Positions 9,046 to 11,550 of a stretch of 11,550 nucleotides of DNA are shown here, piece by piece. The number at the start of each line of letters is the position of its first letter. Position 1 is the first letter of the stretch. Origin of the DNA: Deltaproteobacteria bacterium. Its GTDB lineage: Bacteria; Myxococcota; Myxococcia; Myxococcales; 40CM-4-68-19. The stretch spans positions 1-11,550 of the forward strand of contig JAFEBC010000589.1 in assembly GCA_018266095.1 (NCBI GenBank). Reading direction: 5' to 3'. A model generated the notes under the pieces. That model had not been told where the DNA came from and did not search any database. It saw only the letters and a program-made list of their open reading frames with translations. The translations under genes and the position numbers were made by a program.

Positions 9046-9585
9046 CTAGCCGCCGCCCCGCTCGCGCTCCTTGCGCGCCTCTTCCTCAGCGAGCTGCCGC
9101 TTGAGCGTCGTCTGCAGCGTGGGGTCGTCCTTCATCTCCTGGATCGTCTGCGTCAGGCCCGGCTCGTTCAGGTCCTCGAGCGTCTGGATGAGCTTCTTCA
9201 TCGCCGAGTCGCGCGCCTTGGCCACGGCCTTGGTGGTGACCTGCAGCGCGGCCATGCGCTCGATCTCCATCTTGGTGCGCTTGGGCATCGCGCGCGCGAA
9301 CGAGCCGTCGCGGTCGCGCACCGTCAGGAGCTCCATCGGCACGCCCGTCTTCTCGGCGATGCGCTCGCGCTGGTCCTTGGTCAGCTCGACGCGCACCTCT
9401 TCGCCCTGCGGCAGCTCGCCGAACGAGGCGGCGAAGCTCTTGATGGTCTTCTCCAGGTCCTTGCCCATCTCGGCGAGCTTGGCCGACATCTCCAGGATCT
9501 TGTCGGGATCGTCCGGGTGCTTGGCCATCTCGGCGGCCGTGTTCATCATCTTCTTTTGCTTGGACTCGATCTCTTCCAGGGACAT
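9046..9585 (-). CDS. 179-aa helical, charged protein of unknown function
   Basis: The protein has no signal peptide or membrane segment and should be cytoplasmic. Residues 1-58 are helical with Met/Lys/Glu heptad-like spacing (MSAKLAEMGKDLEKTIKSFA), 62-100 are a short mixed segment (GEEVRVELTKDQRERIAEKT), and 101-176 are a long charged helical region ending in EEEARKERERGGG. I do not recognise the family. The ATG at 9585 is chosen; an in-frame TTG at 9621 would add 12 residues (LTAARAARIFGD), and neither start has a clear ribosome binding site. The gene lies 179 nt upstream of the 284-aa gene on the same strand, so the two may be co-transcribed. It faces the lipoprotein gene divergently across about 156 nt. 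A chaperone or adaptor role is possible from its helical make-up but unproven. Confidence 0.8.
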   Translation of the reverse strand: MSLEEIESKQKKMMNTAAEMAKHPDDPDKILEMSAKLAEMGKDLEKTIKSFAASFGELPQGEEVRVELTKDQRERIAEKTGVPMELLTVRDRDGSFARAMPKRTKMEIERMAALQVTTKAVAKARDSAMKKLIQTLEDLNEPGLTQTIQEMKDDPTLQTTLKRQLAEEEARKERERGGG

Positions 9586-9673
9586 GTCGCCAAAGATGCG
9601 GGCGGCCCGCGCCGCCGTCAAGCAGCGTAGGTGTCCGATCGTCGGCCTCCCGGCGCCGGCTTGTGTTGACCGT

Positions 9674-9696
9674 GTACCAATTCAATGATTGTGTAC
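9674..9696. promoter_or_regulatory. Dyad-symmetric, A/T-rich site in the divergent intergenic region
   Basis: GTACCAAT and ATTG-T-GTAC form 8-base inverted arms around the 6-base centre TCAATG, with one bulged base. The site lies between the divergent starts at 9585 and 9742 and is markedly richer in A/T than its surroundings. TTGACC at 9666-9671 could be a -35 box for the plus-strand gene, but no good -10 follows. It may be an operator for one or both genes. Confidence 0.3.
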
Positions 9697-9731
9697 GTGC
9701 CTCGACGACTTGCGCGCACTCAAGCGCGACT

Positions 9732-9737
9732 GGGAGG
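9732..9737 (+). promoter_or_regulatory. Ribosome binding site deciding a TTG start
   Basis: GGGAGG stands four bases before the TTG at 9742. The spacing is short, but it is the only good site, and the resulting N-terminus is a normal lipoprotein leader. An in-frame GTG at 9697 would add 15 Arg-rich residues without such a site. Confidence 0.55.
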
Positions 9738-9741
9738 CAAC

Positions 9742-11550
9742 TTGTCGAAGTCCAATGCGACCTTTGTCCTTGCTGTTGTCCTGAGCGCCACCTTCATCAC
9801 CGCCTGCGCGCAGCCAGAGGCGAACCGCACCGGCGCGGCCCACATCGCGGTGCCGGCGCGCGGCGCGCTCGAGGCCATCGATCACGTGAACGTCAAGGTG
9901 CTCTCCGGTGCGACGCTCATCGCGCAGCACGGGCTGACGCTCAGCGACGGCCTCTGGGAGATCACGCTCTCCGGTCTGCCGGTCGGCACGTACACGTTCC
10001 AGGCGGACGCCTACGCGGGCACCGACGAGACCGCGGCCAACTACACCGGCGCAGCGAGCGGCATCGCCATCGTCGCCGGCTCGACGGCGCTGGTCGACAT
10101 CCTCATGCACCAGACGGGCGCGCCCATCTCCTCCACCGGGCCGATGCTCGAGTCGATCACCGCGTCCACCCAGACGCCGCAGCCGGGGCAGACGGTGACG
10201 CTCAGCGCGACCGCCACCGGTGACAACGTCAGCTACACCTGGACCGCCTCGCGCGGCTCGTTCAACAGCAGCGGGGCGCCCGTGCTGAGCGGCAGCGGCT
10301 CGCCGGTGAGCTGGTACGCTCCCGCCGGCAATGGCCCGGTGACGTTCACGGTCACGGTCACCGACGCGAACAACAACAGCGTGTCGGCCACGTTCGTGCT
10401 CACAGTGGTCTCCACCACCAGCGCGGCCACCATCGAGCTCTTCATGCCGCCGCAGATCACCGCGCTCTCGGCCGCCGAGGACGTGCAGGCGCCCTCGCAC
10501 TTCAACCTCTCGCTCGACGTGACGCCGCCCGCGCCCAGCATCCCGCTCACCTACGCGTGGACGAGCAGCGGCTGCCCCGGCGACAGCGGCTTCTCCGACG
10601 CCACCGCGGCCGAGCCGTCGTTCAGCATGGGCACGCCCGGCTCGTGCACCCTCTCCGTGACCGTCAGCGCGGCGTACGACGCGCTCGGCGCCGGGCCGTA
10701 CCCGACCGTGAGCGCGAACGTGGGCATCAGCTACGTCTCGATCACCACGCAGTACGCGCCGAGCATCACCTTGGCCGCGCAGACGCTGGCGGCGGCGAAC
10801 GGCGGCGACACCGTGGTCTTCGACGTGACCGCGGAGGACGTGAACTCGCCCCAGCAGACGCTGCACTACGCGTGGACCGCGAGCGACGGCTCGCCGACCT
10901 CCGGCACCGATGACGCCTCGTTCACCTGGCAGGCGCCGGCCACCATCGCGCCCGAGGGCTCGACCATCACCGTGGTCGTCTCCAACGACAGCCTGTCGAC
11001 GACGCAGACGTTCACGGTCACCTCCGCGTCCGGCTCCAGCCCCGTGGTCGGCGTGGGCGGCCACGTGCCGCTCGCCATCTGCACGCAGCCCGCGACGCAG
11101 TCGACCGGCAACGGGCACGCCATCGACGCGAACGGCAACATCGTCTTCTGCACCGCGCAGGAGCTGAAGGACTCGACCAACCTCGTCGCCCGCAGCTCGA
11201 CGGGCAAGTTCGCGCTCGGCGCCGACATCGACATGTCGCCGTTCGCGGGCGCCGGCAATCAGTTCCAGATCGGCGGCGGCGGCCAGCTCCTGGGCACCTT
11301 CGACGGCCAGGGCTTCACCATCAAGGGCTTCACGCTGGACACCGGCACCACCGACCGCGCGGCGCTCTTCAACAACCTGGGCTCGGACTCGATCCTCAAG
11401 AACCTCATCGTCGATGGCGCGAACATCAACGGCGGCCGCTTCTGCGGCGTGCTCGGCGGCGGCGCGTTCATCAGCGCGACCGTGCTCAACGTGCAGATCA
11501 TGAACTCGAACGTGACGGGCACGAAGGGCGTCGGCGCGGTGACCGGCCTC
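9742..11550 (+). CDS. Large lipoprotein with Ig-like domains and GLUG-type repeats, C-terminus cut by window edge
   Basis: The visible part is 603 residues and continues beyond the right edge. Residues 1-21 form a lipoprotein signal peptide with lipobox ITAC (Cys22), so the protein is anchored in a membrane and probably shown on the cell surface. About 30-125 is a beta domain (ITLSGLPVGTYTFQADAYAG). About 135-430 holds three Ig/PKD-like domains, each with a YTW or YAW core motif (VSYTWTASRG, LTYAWTSSGC, LHYAWTASDG). From about 450, Cys residues and an AICTQPAT stretch lead into a beta-helix start (LLGTFDGQGFTIKGFTL, LFNNLGSDSILKNLIVDGAN) of the GLUG repeat kind. Such proteins often act in adhesion or surface contact; the role here is inferred. 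It is the only clear plus-strand gene and is divergent from all others. The start rests on GGGAGG before the TTG at 9742. Confidence 0.85.
   Translation, partial: MSKSNATFVLAVVLSATFITACAQPEANRTGAAHIAVPARGALEAIDHVNVKVLSGATLIAQHGLTLSDGLWEITLSGLPVGTYTFQADAYAGTDETAANYTGAASGIAIVAGSTALVDILMHQTGAPISSTGPMLESITASTQTPQPGQTVTLSATATGDNVSYTWTASRGSFNSSGAPVLSGSGSPVSWYAPAGNGPVTFTVTVTDANNNSVSATFVLTVVSTTSAATIELFMPPQITALSAAEDVQAPSHFNLSLDVTPPAPSIPLTYAWTSSGCPGDSGFSDATAAEPSFSMGTPGSCTLSVTVSAAYDALGAGPYPTVSANVGISYVSITTQYAPSITLAAQTLAAANGGDTVVFDVTAEDVNSPQQTLHYAWTASDGSPTSGTDDASFTWQAPATIAPEGSTITVVVSNDSLSTTQTFTVTSASGSSPVVGVGGHVPLAICTQPATQSTGNGHAIDANGNIVFCTAQELKDSTNLVARSSTGKFALGADIDMSPFAGAGNQFQIGGGGQLLGTFDGQGFTIKGFTLDTGTTDRAALFNNLGSDSILKNLIVDGANINGGRFCGVLGGGAFISATVLNVQIMNSNVTGTKGVGAVTGL

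Noticed and set aside
7871..9049. Plus-strand open frame of 392 codons
   Set aside because: It is Arg/His-rich and opposite to the 284-aa gene, which has a perfect AGGAGG and a sound translation.
4355..9585. Complete type VI secretion locus
   Set aside because: Kinase plus FHA and Rhs parts recall such loci, but no TssB, TssC, Hcp, VgrG, ClpV or PAAR sequence is present in the window.
9682..11118. Minus-strand open frame of 478 codons
   Set aside because: It is antisense to the lipoprotein gene, whose lipobox, Ig-like motifs and codon use are convincing.

Overview
The window is very GC-rich, with strong G/C preference at third codon positions. It carries protein families typical of predatory or social delta-proteobacteria: a eukaryote-like Ser/Thr kinase with a periplasmic tail, an FHA/GAF enhancer-binding protein, Rhs (YD-repeat) prefix sequences and a large Ig-like/GLUG lipoprotein. 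The best guess is a member of the Myxococcota. That placement rests on protein style only; there is no rRNA or tRNA gene to confirm it.

Left part (1-5119, minus strand, so reading runs right to left): a 254-aa TPR-like protein, a 279-nt gap, then three tightly packed genes. These are a transmembrane Ser/Thr kinase, an exported TPR/coiled-coil protein with a Pro-Thr repeat tail, and a protein with an N-terminal FHA-like domain, a GAF domain and the start of a sigma-54 activator domain that runs off the left edge. The kinase and the exported protein overlap by one base (TGATG). The exported protein and the activator are separated by one base. This looks like one translationally coupled signalling unit: an envelope sensor, a kinase and a transcription activator.

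Middle part (5154-7982, minus strand): a broken Rhs-family gene. The N-terminal prefix of a large Rhs protein is recognisable, but the long YD-repeat core expected after it is absent. The prefix runs almost directly into a short C-terminal tail with one membrane segment. The whole is cut by about three frame changes and one in-frame TAG. Behind it lies a 238-aa helical reading frame of unknown function with no good start codon, placed where an Rhs-associated partner or immunity gene would sit. A 30-nt palindrome separates this region from the gene upstream.

Right part: two minus-strand genes of unknown function (284 and 179 aa), separated by about 180 nt that contains a short octamer repeat. 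A divergent gene on the plus strand then encodes a lipoprotein with Ig-like domains and a GLUG-type beta-helix start, and runs off the right edge.

The most unusual items are the core-less Rhs remnant with its orphan neighbour, and the coupled kinase / Pro-Thr-tail / FHA-GAF-sigma-54 cassette. All functional assignments come from reading motifs by eye; no database search was made.
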